Positions 45,893 to 55,769 of a stretch of DNA of 64,000 nucleotides are shown piece by piece. Every line of letters starts with the position of its first letter. Positions within the stretch are counted from its first letter, which is position 1. A model generated the notes under the pieces. It saw only the letters and a program-made list of their open reading frames with translations, was not told where the DNA came from and searched no databases. The translations under genes were made by a program, and so were the position numbers. The DNA is taken from positions 62,001-126,000 of the forward strand of contig JAYQSQ010000014.1 of the NCBI GenBank assembly GCA_038146985.1, in the 5' to 3' direction. Source of the DNA: JADHLJ01 sp038146985. Lineage in GTDB: Bacteria > Pseudomonadota > Alphaproteobacteria > Thalassobaculales > Thalassobaculaceae.

Positions 45893-47185
45893 CTAAATCG
45901 CCTCGATCCGAAGCACCCGCGGTTCCTCGGTGACCGATTCCAGATCGGCGATCTTGGCGACGGCGCGCCGGATCGCCGCGTCCTGCGTCTCATGGGTGGT
46001 CAGCACCACCGGTACGATTTCGCCCGGATCCCGCCCGCTCTGGATAAGCGCCTCGACCGAGACCTGCTCGTCACGGAAGATCGCCGTCAGATCGGCAAGA
46101 ACGCCGGGCCGGTCGATGACCATCAGCCGCAGATAGTAGGAGCCGGAAAGCGACTCGATACCGGCCGCGCGTGCCGGCACCAGGGCGTCGCTCGGGACAC
46201 CAAAGACAGGCGCGCGCCGTCCGGCGCCGATATCAACCAGATCAGCGATGACCGCCGATGCCGTCGGCCCGGCGCCGGCCCCTCGGCCGTAGGAAAGCGT
46301 CGGGCCTACCGAACTGCCCTCGGCGGCGACGGCATTGAACACGCCGTCCACCTGGGCGATCTGGGCGGTGACCGGCACCATGCACGGCTTGACCCGTTGC
46401 TGCACCCCGTCTTCGGTGCGCTCGGCGATGCCCAGCAACTTGATCCGATAGCCGAGCTCCTGGGCGTATTCCAGGTCGACCGGCGAGACGTGCCGGATAC
46501 CCTCGATATAGATCGAGTCGAAATCGATCTTGGTGCCAAACGCAATGGAGGCCAGAATCGCGAGCTTGTGGGCCGCGTCGACGCCGTCAATGTCAAAGGC
46601 GGGATCGGCCTCGGCGTACCCGAGTTCCTGAGCGTCGGCGAGAACATCGGCGAAAGGCCGTCCAGTCTCCCGCATGACGGTCAGGATGTAATTGCAGGTG
46701 CCGTTGAGAATGCCGTAGACCCGGTCGATCCGGTTCGCCGCCAGGCCCTCGCGCATCGTCTTGATGATCGGAATACCACCCGCGACCGCAGATTCGAAGG
46801 CAAGGGCCACGCCCTTTTCCTCCGCCAGCGCCCCGAGCGCCGCGCCATGATGGGCGAGCAGCGCCTTGTTGGCGGTCACCACGGATTTGCCGGCGCCAAG
46901 TGCGGTTTCAACCAGATCCTTGGCCTTTCCCTCGGAGCCGCCGATCAGTTCGGCGACCACGTCGACATCGCCGCGCCGGGCAAGCTCGACGGCATCGTCG
47001 TGCCAGTCGATGCCGGTGAGGTTCAACCCGCGATCCTTGTTCCGGTCCCGGGCGGAAACCGCAACCACTCGAATGGGTCTGCCGGCCCGGCTCGCCAGCA
47101 GCTCGGCATTCTCCGCTAAAACCTTCACCGTCTCGGCGCCGACTGTTCCCAGTCCCGCGACAGCGACCTTCAATACGTCACTCAT
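45893..47185 (-). CDS. hom: Homoserine dehydrogenase
   Basis: 430 residues. N-terminal NAD(P)-binding GLGTVGAETVKVL, catalytic domain with ESAVAGGIPIIKTMREGLAANRI, GILNGTCNYIL and DPAFDIDGVDAAHKLAILA, and a C-terminal ACT domain (about 350-430, LRLMVIDRPGVLADLTAIF) for threonine feedback. It makes homoserine for threonine and methionine synthesis. It leads the hom-glpX-recJ block. Confidence 0.96.
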   Translation of the reverse strand: MSDVLKVAVAGLGTVGAETVKVLAENAELLASRAGRPIRVVAVSARDRNKDRGLNLTGIDWHDDAVELARRGDVDVVAELIGGSEGKAKDLVETALGAGKSVVTANKALLAHHGAALGALAEEKGVALAFESAVAGGIPIIKTMREGLAANRIDRVYGILNGTCNYILTVMRETGRPFADVLADAQELGYAEADPAFDIDGVDAAHKLAILASIAFGTKIDFDSIYIEGIRHVSPVDLEYAQELGYRIKLLGIAERTEDGVQQRVKPCMVPVTAQIAQVDGVFNAVAAEGSSVGPTLSYGRGAGAGPTASAVIADLVDIGAGRRAPVFGVPSDALVPARAAGIESLSGSYYLRLMVIDRPGVLADLTAIFRDEQVSVEALIQSGRDPGEIVPVVLTTHETQDAAIRRAVAKIADLESVTEEPRVLRIEAI

Positions 47186-47288
47186 ACCGACCCACTTTCC
47201 GGTCAGATCCGCTCAAGCTCTCCGGCGGGCGCCGGGGCTGGAACCGCCGGCCCTCGGCACGAAATCCTGCGCCGGGAACTGCGGATTT

Positions 47289-48611
47289 CTAAGATTCCAA
47301 ATAGATCTCGGCCCGCCGATTACCCTGCTCGCCCGACGACATGGCTTCCGAGTACAGCGGTTCGGCATCCCCAACGGCGTCCACGATCAGTTGTTCAGCG
47401 GGTACGCCCATCTCGATGAACGCCGATGCCACCGCATTGGCGCGTGCGACCGAAACATCGAAGTTCGCCATCGTGTGCGCCACGGGATCCATGTCACGGG
47501 TCCGCATCGAGGCGTGCCCGACGACCCGGACATACAGGCCCCGATCCAGCGCTTCCTTGGCGAGGCCCCGCAACGTGTTCAGGTCGGACGCCGACAGCCG
47601 CGCAGAGCCATGCGCGAAATTGACGACACCCGCGGCCCCGCCTTGTTCCAACGCGCCGAAGTTCAGCATCGGCTGTTCGCCGCCGGAATCCGCGGAAGAC
47701 TGCAAATCACTGGTCGGCATAAGCTGAAGCTGGGGAACCGTTGTCTCGCTTGCCGCCACCGGCGCAGCGTCGTTGCTCGGCGGAGTCAAAGAAAACTTCG
47801 GCGGAATTTCAGGCGCCGGCGGAACAACGGGCGCCGCGGCAGCGGTTTGCGCCGTCGTGCTGACCTGGTCCGCGGTCATGGGTTCCCTGACCGGAGCCTG
47901 CGTGCTTGGCGCGATCACGGAGGGGGCCGTTATCTGACTACGCGATGAATCCGACGCGGAAATGGGATTAGACGTGGAGACCACGGGTCGGCCGACGCGC
48001 GCGGATGTCGTCACCGCATCGCTCGACGTCGCCGGGGCCGGCGAGTTCGGCCACAAGCTCGATCGTTTCCCGCCATAGACCGAGGAAGGCAGACGTGCCA
48101 CTTGGCTGGCGCTCTGATCTTCCGACTTGGTCTCCGGAGCGGGGGTGGGGGCCTGGGCCGGCGCGGCGACCGGAGCCGGAGCCGGCTTGGGGGCGGTTAC
48201 GGCCGGCGCCGCCGTCACCTTGGGTTTTTCGTCCGTATACCGTGCGTTGGCGCGATCCGAGGCTAACTCGTTTTTCAGCTTCTCGCGATCCTCTGCCGTC
48301 GTCGAAGCCGTCGGCTTCTCCGGAACACTGGCGAGGGCCGGGAACTTTTCGTCCTTCGCAGCGGTTTTATCGGCGTCGCTTGCCGTACCGGACGCTGACT
48401 CCACCTTCGGCTCGTCGTCCTTGAACCAGCCGCCAACCATTTCGGTCGTCGAATTGTACCATTCCACCGGATTGGCGTAGTCCGGGATATCTGGGAGTGA
48501 TGAACAAGCGGTCAGGGTCATGAAAAGCGCCGCCGCTCCGGTGCGCGCCACCCATCGGCCCACTTTCGGCCCCGGCGACGCGATAATCCGTTCCTTGCCG
48601 TATCTCCCCAT
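47289..48611 (-). CDS. OmpA-family lipoprotein
   Basis: 440 residues. Lipoprotein signal with lipobox TACSS (lipidated Cys36), then a long low-complexity Pro/Ala/Ser/Thr linker (about 60-300) and a C-terminal OmpA-like peptidoglycan-binding domain (about 325-440) with VVNFAHGSARLSASDL, VVGHASMRTRD and the closing EQGNRRAEIYL. It should be anchored in the outer membrane and tie it to peptidoglycan. The extended basic N-terminus suggests the true start may be slightly further in. Confidence 0.88.
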   Translation of the reverse strand: MGRYGKERIIASPGPKVGRWVARTGAAALFMTLTACSSLPDIPDYANPVEWYNSTTEMVGGWFKDDEPKVESASGTASDADKTAAKDEKFPALASVPEKPTASTTAEDREKLKNELASDRANARYTDEKPKVTAAPAVTAPKPAPAPVAAPAQAPTPAPETKSEDQSASQVARLPSSVYGGKRSSLWPNSPAPATSSDAVTTSARVGRPVVSTSNPISASDSSRSQITAPSVIAPSTQAPVREPMTADQVSTTAQTAAAAPVVPPAPEIPPKFSLTPPSNDAAPVAASETTVPQLQLMPTSDLQSSADSGGEQPMLNFGALEQGGAAGVVNFAHGSARLSASDLNTLRGLAKEALDRGLYVRVVGHASMRTRDMDPVAHTMANFDVSVARANAVASAFIEMGVPAEQLIVDAVGDAEPLYSEAMSSGEQGNRRAEIYLES

Positions 48612-48846
48612 CGGCCCTGTCCTCTTTCATGCCCAGACGTTCCGGCACGCTTTACCACATACGCCGGTCCAGACATAGATTTCGTTGAGGAATAGTGGTG
48701 AATTAAACCCCGGAACGGAGGAGCAGATCTTGTTCGCACCCGCAATATGAACTTGATTTTGCGGTGCAACAATATAGAACCGTCGCAACGTGACGCCGCG
48801 CTTTTTTGAGCCCCGAAACGGCTCCGGCGCCGACAGGGAGGCAAAG

Positions 48847-50631
48847 ATGACCGACGGAAAATCCGACCATCAATCCCCCGACCCCGACCGGATGGCCGGG
48901 ATGGTGACAGACATCGCCGAACGCAGCCAACGGCTGGTGGCCGACTTTCTCGCCCGCAACAATCTCGACGACTCCATGGGCATGGCGGATCCGATGAACA
49001 TCGGCTCTGCGTTCATTGAACTGACCCGGAACTTCATGGCCGATCCGGCCAAGGCCGCCAAGGCCCAGATGGCCCTGTGGCAAGGTTATATGGATCTGTG
49101 GCAGTCGACGACCAGCCGCATGCTGGGCGCCGACGCGCGTCCGGTAGCAACGCCCGACGTCGATGATCGGCGCTTCAAGAATGCCGAGTGGCAGGAAAAC
49201 CTGATCTTCGACCACATCAAACAAAGCTATCTCGTCGCGGCCCGGTGGATGCGCGACACCGTCCGAGACGTGGACGGGCTGGACGCGAAGACCGCCGCCA
49301 AGGTGGACTTCCACACCCGGCAGTTCATTGACGCGCTGGCGCCGACCAACTTCGCGTTTACCAATCCCGAGGTGATGCGCGCAACCGTGGATTCGGGCGG
49401 CGAAAACCTTGTTAAGGGGCTGCAGAACCTGCTCGACGACCTGGAGCGCGGCAAAGGAAAGCTGGCGATCAAGATGACCGATTCCGACGCCTTCGAGGTC
49501 GGCGGAAACATCGCGACCACGCCCGGCAAAGTGGTCTTCCAGAACAACCTGATGCAGCTGATCCAGTACAGCCCGACAACGGAAACCGTCTACAAGCGCC
49601 CGCTGCTGATCGTGCCGCCCTGGATCAACAAGTTCTATATCCTGGACCTGCGCGAGAAAAACTCCTTCATCAAATGGGCGGTCGCCCAAGGCATCTCGGT
49701 CTTCGTCGTCTCTTGGGTCAATCCGGACGCGGATCTGGCCGCGAAATCCTTCGAGGACTACATGCTTGAGGGACCCGTGGCGGCTTTGGACGCGGTTGAG
49801 CAGGCCACCGGGGTCCGGGAGATCAATACGATCGGCTACTGTATCGGCGGCACGCTGATGGCGGCGACCTTGGCGTATCTCAAGGCCAAGGGCGATGACC
49901 GGGTCAAGAGCATCTCCTTTTTCACCACCATGGTCGATTTCGAGAAGCCCGGCGAGTTGGGCGTCTTCATCGACGAGGAGCAGATCAGCGCCCTGGAAGA
50001 GCGCATGGAGAAGGACGGCTACCTTGACGGCTCGGCAATGTCGACGACCTTCAACATGATGCGGGCGAATGACCTGATCTGGTCCTTCGTCGTCAACAAT
50101 TATCTCCTGGGCAAGGACCCCTTCCCCTTCGATCTTCTGTACTGGAACTCGGATTCCACCCGCATGCCGGCGGAAATGCACGGCTTTTACCTGCGCAAGA
50201 TGTATCACGAAAACAAGCTGGTCGAGCCCGGCGGGATCACGCTCGCCGGCGTGCCCATCGACCTAGCCAGCCTGAAGATCCCGACGTTCATTCTTTCGAC
50301 CAAGGAAGACCACATCGCACCTTGGATGTCCACGTACCGGGCGACCCAGATCTACAAGGGGCCGGTCCGTTTCGTGCTCGCGGGATCCGGTCACATCGCG
50401 GGTGTCGTCAATCCGCCGGCGGACCCGCCGAAATACGGCTACTACACCAATACCCGCAAACCCAAGGACCCGGAAAAGTGGTTCGAAGGGGCAAGCTGGC
50501 ACGACGGCTCTTGGTGGCCGGAATGGGAAAAGTGGCTGTCGCGCCACAGCGGTGGGCAGGTGCCGGCGCGGGTGCCGGGCGATGCCGGGTTGAAGGTTAT
50601 CGAGGATGCCCCGGCTCGTACGTCAAGGTAA
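48847..50631 (+). CDS. phaC: Class I poly(3-hydroxyalkanoate) synthase
   Basis: 594 residues from ATG 48847. Polymerises hydroxyacyl-CoA into storage granules. The catalytic triad is C332 in the lipase box GYCIGGT, D488 in STKEDHIAPW and H516 in GSGHIAG. The N-terminal domain carries the conserved YLVAARWMRDTV-type region, and WINKFYILDL is also typical. Length about 590 with no adjacent phaE points to class I. No phaA, phaB or phasin gene lies next to it. Confidence 0.95.
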   Translation: MTDGKSDHQSPDPDRMAGMVTDIAERSQRLVADFLARNNLDDSMGMADPMNIGSAFIELTRNFMADPAKAAKAQMALWQGYMDLWQSTTSRMLGADARPVATPDVDDRRFKNAEWQENLIFDHIKQSYLVAARWMRDTVRDVDGLDAKTAAKVDFHTRQFIDALAPTNFAFTNPEVMRATVDSGGENLVKGLQNLLDDLERGKGKLAIKMTDSDAFEVGGNIATTPGKVVFQNNLMQLIQYSPTTETVYKRPLLIVPPWINKFYILDLREKNSFIKWAVAQGISVFVVSWVNPDADLAAKSFEDYMLEGPVAALDAVEQATGVREINTIGYCIGGTLMAATLAYLKAKGDDRVKSISFFTTMVDFEKPGELGVFIDEEQISALEERMEKDGYLDGSAMSTTFNMMRANDLIWSFVVNNYLLGKDPFPFDLLYWNSDSTRMPAEMHGFYLRKMYHENKLVEPGGITLAGVPIDLASLKIPTFILSTKEDHIAPWMSTYRATQIYKGPVRFVLAGSGHIAGVVNPPADPPKYGYYTNTRKPKDPEKWFEGASWHDGSWWPEWEKWLSRHSGGQVPARVPGDAGLKVIEDAPARTSR

Positions 50632-50669
50632 CCCTGAAGGACTGACCCGGCCGGGCGGCGGCGCCGGCC

Positions 50670-51755
50670 TCAGTTCCAGACCCGCTCTGCACCGCGCCGC
50701 GCCGCTCGGTCGGCACGCTTCGAATGACGGGCGATCTCAACCTTCGGCAAGGCGCGCACAAGATTATCCAATCCCGGCCGCAGTTCGCTCGACACGAATT
50801 CCAGCACCCGGTCGGGGCTGCCTCCGGCATTGGGGAAAACCCGCTCCCACTCGTAGATCTTCACCGCGAGACCGTAGATCCCGGTCGCAAAATAGATCTG
50901 TTCCGCCAGGATGCCCCGCTGCACCTTTTGGAACATGGTCACATCCAGAAGGTCCCAGTTCACGTTAGTGACCTCGGAAAGGTTCTTGAACCGAGTGTCC
51001 AGATTGTCCTTCAGATAGCGAATCCGCCGTTCCACATCGGTAAACGTCTTCTGTGAGAGCGGGTCGTTTCGAAGATGCGAACTGCTGGCCACATCCATGG
51101 CCCACAGGATCATCTGCTCGACCTTCGGAGACAGATCCACGAAGTGGTTCTCGAAATAGGACAGCGACAGGTACAGATCGCCGAAATCCTCCAGATAGGT
51201 CGGCAGTTTCGCGATCGAAACCCCGAGCGTCGTCGCCATCCGGTCAAGCCGATCGCGCACCCTCTCATGGTCCGGATTGCGGACCAGCTCCAGAAGCGTG
51301 CGGGTATCGTTAACATCCAGATTCTCATCTCCATAGAGATGCTTGATCAGCGGGCGGGTGATCCGCCGCATCAAGGGGAACAGTTCCTGGATCTTCTTTT
51401 CCGAGAGCTTGAAAATGCTTTCCTGCTCGACATTGATCCCCTGCTGGCGCAAACCGCGCCGGAGTGTGTAGCAGTCGAAACTCGGCAGCACCGAAAGATT
51501 GCTGAGGACCTTCATATCGTCGCGGAGAGACTCATCGGCGCTGAAATGGTTAGGTGCGTCCTCGATCGAAATCTGTCCGCTGCCGACACCCTGGCCGCTG
51601 AACATCTCGATCTTGGTCTCCATGCGGACATTCTTGACCAGACGGGTACGGCGTAAACCGGGATGCGCAACCGGAAGCGCCATGATCGCCAAGGTGTGGA
51701 TCGAATCCTGATCCTTGGGATCGATGGTTTCCTCTTTTACGGACACATCACTCAT
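50670..51755 (-). CDS. Conserved helical protein of unknown function
   Basis: 361 residues from ATG 51755, which follows a weak GGAAACC site; upstream extension is low-complexity and unlikely. I recognise no named domain. The protein is almost entirely helical: N-terminal acidic tail (about 1-20), then IMALPVAHPGLRRTRLVKNVRMETKIEM, a helical middle with LIKHLYGDENLDVNDTRTLLELVRNPDHERVRDRL, and a C-terminal part with YFATGIYGLAVKIYEWERVFPNAG. No signal peptide or membrane segment. It is convergent with phaC (38 bases between stops). Placement beside phaC might suggest a granule or membrane-associated role, but this is weak. Confidence 0.75.
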   Translation of the reverse strand: MSDVSVKEETIDPKDQDSIHTLAIMALPVAHPGLRRTRLVKNVRMETKIEMFSGQGVGSGQISIEDAPNHFSADESLRDDMKVLSNLSVLPSFDCYTLRRGLRQQGINVEQESIFKLSEKKIQELFPLMRRITRPLIKHLYGDENLDVNDTRTLLELVRNPDHERVRDRLDRMATTLGVSIAKLPTYLEDFGDLYLSLSYFENHFVDLSPKVEQMILWAMDVASSSHLRNDPLSQKTFTDVERRIRYLKDNLDTRFKNLSEVTNVNWDLLDVTMFQKVQRGILAEQIYFATGIYGLAVKIYEWERVFPNAGGSPDRVLEFVSSELRPGLDNLVRALPKVEIARHSKRADRAARRGAERVWN

Positions 51756-52039
51756 GCTGGTTTCCGTTTCGCTCCGCGCCACGCCGGAGGATCTGAGATC
51801 TCTACGCACGGGGATTATACTTGGATTTCCGCCTTTTCCGAAGCACCAAGACACGCTGCGCGATGGCCCCCGGAACCCCCAAAGGCTTTCCTGGACCCAC
51901 CTCTGACGTAAACGCAACTTTCATGCCACGCGCCCGCGTGGAAATCCACGCCGATCTCTCCATCTGCCCTCTAAGACCTTGGCGGCGGCATCCGAGGTGC
52001 TTTAACGTCACCGCTGGCCGTCGATGGGAGGATACCTGA

Positions 52040-53629
52040 ATGAGCGGAAACACCTATGATTTCATCGTTGTCGGCGCCGGTTCGGCCGGTTCGGTCCTCG
52101 CCAATCGGCTGTCCGCGGATGGACGCTTTACCGTTCTGGTAATCGAGGCCGGACGCGCCAGCCATCCGTGGTCGCCGATCCCGATCGGTTTTGCCAAGCT
52201 TATTGAAAATCCAGCCGCCAATTGGCTGTACTCCTCCGAACCCGACGAAGGGTCGGGCCAGAGGCGCATCCCTATCCCGCGCGGAAAACTGTTGGGCGGA
52301 TCCAGTTCGATCAACGGCATGGTGTTCGTGCGCGGCCAATCCCACGATTTCGATCACTGGGCGCAGCTCGGAAACCGGGGCTGGAGCTATCAGGACGTCT
52401 TGCCGCTCTTCAAGAAGATGGAAAGCTACGAGGCCGGCGATGACGAGTATCGCGGCCGCACCGGCCCCTTGAAAGTCACCGACCCTGGCGAAGGGGGGCC
52501 AATCTACGATGCGATGTTCGCGGCCGCCGAGCAGGTCGGGATCAAGCGCAATCGGGACTATAACGGCGCGATCCAGGACGGCGTCGGGATGACTCAGGCG
52601 ACGATCAGCGGCGGCCGTCGGATGAGTACCGCCCATTGTTATCTTGAACCAGCCCGCGAGCGCCGCAACCTTACCATCGTCACAGATGCGCTCACCGAAA
52701 AACTGCTGTTCGAGGGGACCCGATGCACGGGTGTACGCTACCGGGTCGGCGGCGTGACGGAAGAGGTCCGCGCCGCCCGCGAAGTCATCGTCAGCGCCGG
52801 CGCCATCAACTCACCGCAACTGCTGGAACTATCCGGTGTCGGTCAACCCGACCGGCTGCGCGGCCTCGGGATCGAACCGGTGCATGCCCTGGCCGGCGTT
52901 GGAGAGAACCTGCGCGACCACTACGCCCCGCGGATGAAATGGTCGGTTTCGCGCCCGGGCCTGACCTATAACGACCGGGGACGCGGGCTCGGTCTGGTGT
53001 GGCAGGCGCTGCGTTTCGCCGCGACCCGCAAAGGCTTCCTCGCGCTTCCGGCGGCGCCCATGCGTGCCTATGTCCATTCCCGCGAGGGGTTGGAGTCGGC
53101 GGATCTCGGAATCTCCTTCAACCCGTATCTCATTGCCGAAGGCGTAAAACTGGACAAGGAACGCGGCTTCACCATGATCGTCCATGTCCTGCGCTCCGAT
53201 AGCAAGGGCAGCATCCACATCACCTCCTCCGATCCAGCGCGGCCGCCGGCGATCAACTTCAATTTCCTCTCGGACGAGAACGACCGTACCGCGCTCCTGT
53301 CCGGCATGCGCATTGTGCGGAACTGGATCAACGCCCCGGCGATGGACGGGTTCCGGGGCGTCGAACTGGCCCCCGGCGAGGCCTTGCAAAAGGACGACGA
53401 GCTTCTCGACTGGGTCCGCCGCACGGCGGAAACCACCTATCACCCCGTCGGAACCTGCAAGATGGGAAGCGATCCGATGGCGGTGGTGGACGACCAGTTG
53501 AGGGTTCACGGCCTGCAGGGGCTCCGGGTGGCGGACGCCTCGATCATGCCGACGCTGACATCCGGGAACCCCAACGCGCCGTCGATCATGATCGGCGAGA
53601 AGGCGTCACCTGGTCCTCGCCGCCGCTGA
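52040..53629 (+). CDS. GMC-family flavin oxidoreductase (choline/alcohol dehydrogenase-like)
   Basis: 529 residues. FAD-binding DFIVVGAGSAGSVLANRL at the N-terminus, GMC signature GKLLGGSSSINGMVFVRGQ (about 83-101), second signature with VSAGAINSPQLLELSGVG, and the catalytic His region TTYHPVGTCKMG. Oxidises an alcohol, with electrons probably passed to quinone or cytochrome. The last eight residues (SPGPRRR) do not fit the family. Restoring about two bases after 53607 gives DLVLAAADATGAKAA and a stop at 53654, the normal ending, so a small indel is likely there. Confidence 0.9.
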   Translation: MSGNTYDFIVVGAGSAGSVLANRLSADGRFTVLVIEAGRASHPWSPIPIGFAKLIENPAANWLYSSEPDEGSGQRRIPIPRGKLLGGSSSINGMVFVRGQSHDFDHWAQLGNRGWSYQDVLPLFKKMESYEAGDDEYRGRTGPLKVTDPGEGGPIYDAMFAAAEQVGIKRNRDYNGAIQDGVGMTQATISGGRRMSTAHCYLEPARERRNLTIVTDALTEKLLFEGTRCTGVRYRVGGVTEEVRAAREVIVSAGAINSPQLLELSGVGQPDRLRGLGIEPVHALAGVGENLRDHYAPRMKWSVSRPGLTYNDRGRGLGLVWQALRFAATRKGFLALPAAPMRAYVHSREGLESADLGISFNPYLIAEGVKLDKERGFTMIVHVLRSDSKGSIHITSSDPARPPAINFNFLSDENDRTALLSGMRIVRNWINAPAMDGFRGVELAPGEALQKDDELLDWVRRTAETTYHPVGTCKMGSDPMAVVDDQLRVHGLQGLRVADASIMPTLTSGNPNAPSIMIGEKASPGPRRR

Positions 53630-53650
53630 CGCGACCGGCGCCAAGGCGGC

Positions 53651-54232
53651 CTAGTCGTCGGCGGCGGTCTGGGAGACGGTCCACTCGGCCAGGTAACTGG
53701 AGTCCATATCCGCTAGAAACGCCTGGGCGTTCTCCCAATAGCTGTCACGGAGATGGTCAATCAGTTCTAGCTCGGCCGGCTTGATCTCGCGCCAGGGCTT
53801 GGCCGGCACGCCGCCCCAGACCTCGCCCGACTTGATCACCTTGCCGGGCGCCAGGAGCGAGTGCGCGGCGAGCATCGAGTGGCTCTCGATCACGGACCCG
53901 TCCAGCACCGTGGAGCCCATGCCGACCAGGGCATCATCGTGGATCGCGCAGGCATGAATGATGCACGCGTGCCCGATGGTCACGCCGGCGCCGATCGTGG
54001 TCCGCAGATGCGCCGGCTTGTCCACATGCACGACCGTGCCGTCTTGGACATTAGCGCGCTTGCCGATCCGGATCGCGTTACCGTCGGCGCGCAAGGTGAC
54101 GCCGTACCAGACGCTGGCTTCCGGATGGACCTCCACATCGCCGATCAGCGCGGCATTCTCGGCGATGAAGCAGCGGCCGAGAACCCGGGGGCGCTTGCCC
54201 TTGAATGGACGCATCAATGGTTGCGGTTGCAT
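53651..54232 (-). CDS. Gamma-type carbonic anhydrase-like hexapeptide protein
   Basis: 193 residues forming a left-handed beta-helix: ENAALIGDVEVHPEASVWYGVTLRADGNAIRIGKRANVQDGTVVHV and so on. Three His (in VVHVD, IGHACIIH) occupy the metal-ligand positions of gamma-carbonic anhydrases, as in the YrdA/CaiE-like group. Hydration of CO2 is possible but often not shown for this subgroup. It is about 21 bases downstream of the methyltransferase gene on the same strand. Confidence 0.9.
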   Translation of the reverse strand: MQPQPLMRPFKGKRPRVLGRCFIAENAALIGDVEVHPEASVWYGVTLRADGNAIRIGKRANVQDGTVVHVDKPAHLRTTIGAGVTIGHACIIHACAIHDDALVGMGSTVLDGSVIESHSMLAAHSLLAPGKVIKSGEVWGGVPAKPWREIKPAELELIDHLRDSYWENAQAFLADMDSSYLAEWTVSQTAADD

Positions 54233-54253
54233 GGCCTTTGGCCTCCAGGACGG

Positions 54254-55498
54254 TCAGCGCGGGATCGCCGTGGTGCTGAGTACCATCTCTCCGGCGCCGT
54301 TCAAACCCCGGTAGACCAGCGCGAACTCCCGCTGAAAGGCGCGCCAGCTGACATTTCCCGGCAATGACCGGTGAATCTGCTGCAATGTGCGCTGGCCGTC
54401 CACCGACCGCAGGATCGGCGCGGACAGCTCCGAGCCGGGCAATGTCAATTGCCGGATGAGCGGCCCGCAACGCATGGTGAAGCCGAAACCGCCATTGGTT
54501 ACCTGAGGCGCCTGCCCGGCCGGCACGCTGGCCATGATCGGGATCGCGTTCTTCGCCTCCAGCAACGCGTCCGGACGCGTCGCCGTTCCCTCCGCGACCA
54601 TGTAGAAATTGTGCATGGCAATGTCACCGTTGAACTTCTCGGCGAAGATGCAGCGCTCAATCCACGGTAGCGACGCGACGCGGCGGCGCAGTTCCGCATC
54701 GGCAAGGAACGGCACCGGGTCATACATGAGCGGCGGCACGAAGGCGGCGATCTTCATACCAGCGCCCGCCGCCAGATCGCGAAGCTCGGCAATGTCGAAG
54801 GCCCGGTCCGACGGGTTCAGATAACGATCAGCGATCTCGACATCCGGCTCCGAGGCGGTCTCGCGGAAGACCGAGTTGCGCTGATGCCAATTGGTCTCGG
54901 GCAGCGCCGACAGGAGCGCCCTTGCAAGGCCGACATCATCCTGCCCGACGCCGGCGAGGCGCAGCATGTCCTGGACATGATAAACCCCGGTCCGTCCGAG
55001 CCGTCCATAAGCCATGACGCCGATCCCGCCGCCCGGTGCCAGCAGGCCGGCCAAGACCGCCAGCACCTCGGCCTGGTCGCCGACGTGATTGATGACGCCG
55101 CAGAAATCGATGTAGTCGAAGGGACCGGGCGCCAGGGTCGGCAGGTCCTGAATCCGGCCGGTATGGAAGCGTATGCCGGAAAGGCCGAGATCCCGTGCCC
55201 TGCCCTCGGCGATCTCGCGAGACCGAGCCGAGAGATCGATATAGTCCACCTGGGCCGGGCATCCGAGAAGCGCCAACTGCCGGCCAAGACCGACAACCGC
55301 ATCGCCGGTGCCGCCGCCCGCGACGAGAACGCGGAACGGTTGCGAGAAATCCCGTTTGCCGCTGAAAACATAGTGATTGATGAAACGGATATCGCTTGGA
55401 ATACCGATCAGGGTCGCATCACCATCATGACCCTGGGGACGATGCGGGTACGGGTGCCTTTCGTAGAACCGGATCACCTCGGCTTGATCGAAACTCAT
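54254..55498 (-). CDS. SAM-dependent methyltransferase with a C-terminal winged-helix-like domain
   Basis: 414 residues. Class I methyltransferase core (about 1-200) with motif I VLVAGGGTGDAVVGLGRQ, the acidic residue in VDYIDLSARSREIA, and PFDYIDFCGVINHVGD. The middle (about 200-310) is a helical extension, and the C-terminal 80 residues (GSELSAPILRSVDGQRTLQQIHRSL) resemble the small winged-helix domain seen in related 'methyltransferase plus PqqD-like' proteins. Substrate unknown. Co-directional with the gamma-carbonic anhydrase gene. Confidence 0.85.
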   Translation of the reverse strand: MSFDQAEVIRFYERHPYPHRPQGHDGDATLIGIPSDIRFINHYVFSGKRDFSQPFRVLVAGGGTGDAVVGLGRQLALLGCPAQVDYIDLSARSREIAEGRARDLGLSGIRFHTGRIQDLPTLAPGPFDYIDFCGVINHVGDQAEVLAVLAGLLAPGGGIGVMAYGRLGRTGVYHVQDMLRLAGVGQDDVGLARALLSALPETNWHQRNSVFRETASEPDVEIADRYLNPSDRAFDIAELRDLAAGAGMKIAAFVPPLMYDPVPFLADAELRRRVASLPWIERCIFAEKFNGDIAMHNFYMVAEGTATRPDALLEAKNAIPIMASVPAGQAPQVTNGGFGFTMRCGPLIRQLTLPGSELSAPILRSVDGQRTLQQIHRSLPGNVSWRAFQREFALVYRGLNGAGEMVLSTTAIPR

Positions 55499-55769
55499 GC
55501 TTGATCCGTCGTGCCCTTGATTGGCTTTCAGTATCCCGGGGATCGCCGGACGGGGTCAATCCCCGCCCGCCGCCCCTGCGCCGCAAGGCGGCTCCTCACA
55601 ACTGCCTTGTCAATCAGGCATTTACCTGTCATCGTCAAGGCTCAGTCTTCGCAGAGCGGCGTAAGGTGCTTTCGTGACGCCGACCAAGGCATGATTCCCA
55701 TGGCAATCGGTGATCTGAGATCCGGCCTCGCGGTGCGCGGTCGCGGGTTACTTTTACGAGGATAGAAAA
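55499..55769 (+). promoter_or_regulatory. Leader region of the cold-shock gene
   Basis: A 270-base gene-free stretch with the ribosome site GAGGATAG just before the csp ATG. Cold-shock genes commonly have long structured leaders. I cannot assign a promoter or a specific fold here. Confidence 0.35.

Noticed and set aside
48703..50208. A 501-codon open frame antisense to phaC
   Set aside because: Shadow of phaC, rich in Arg/His/Gly, with no recognisable motif.
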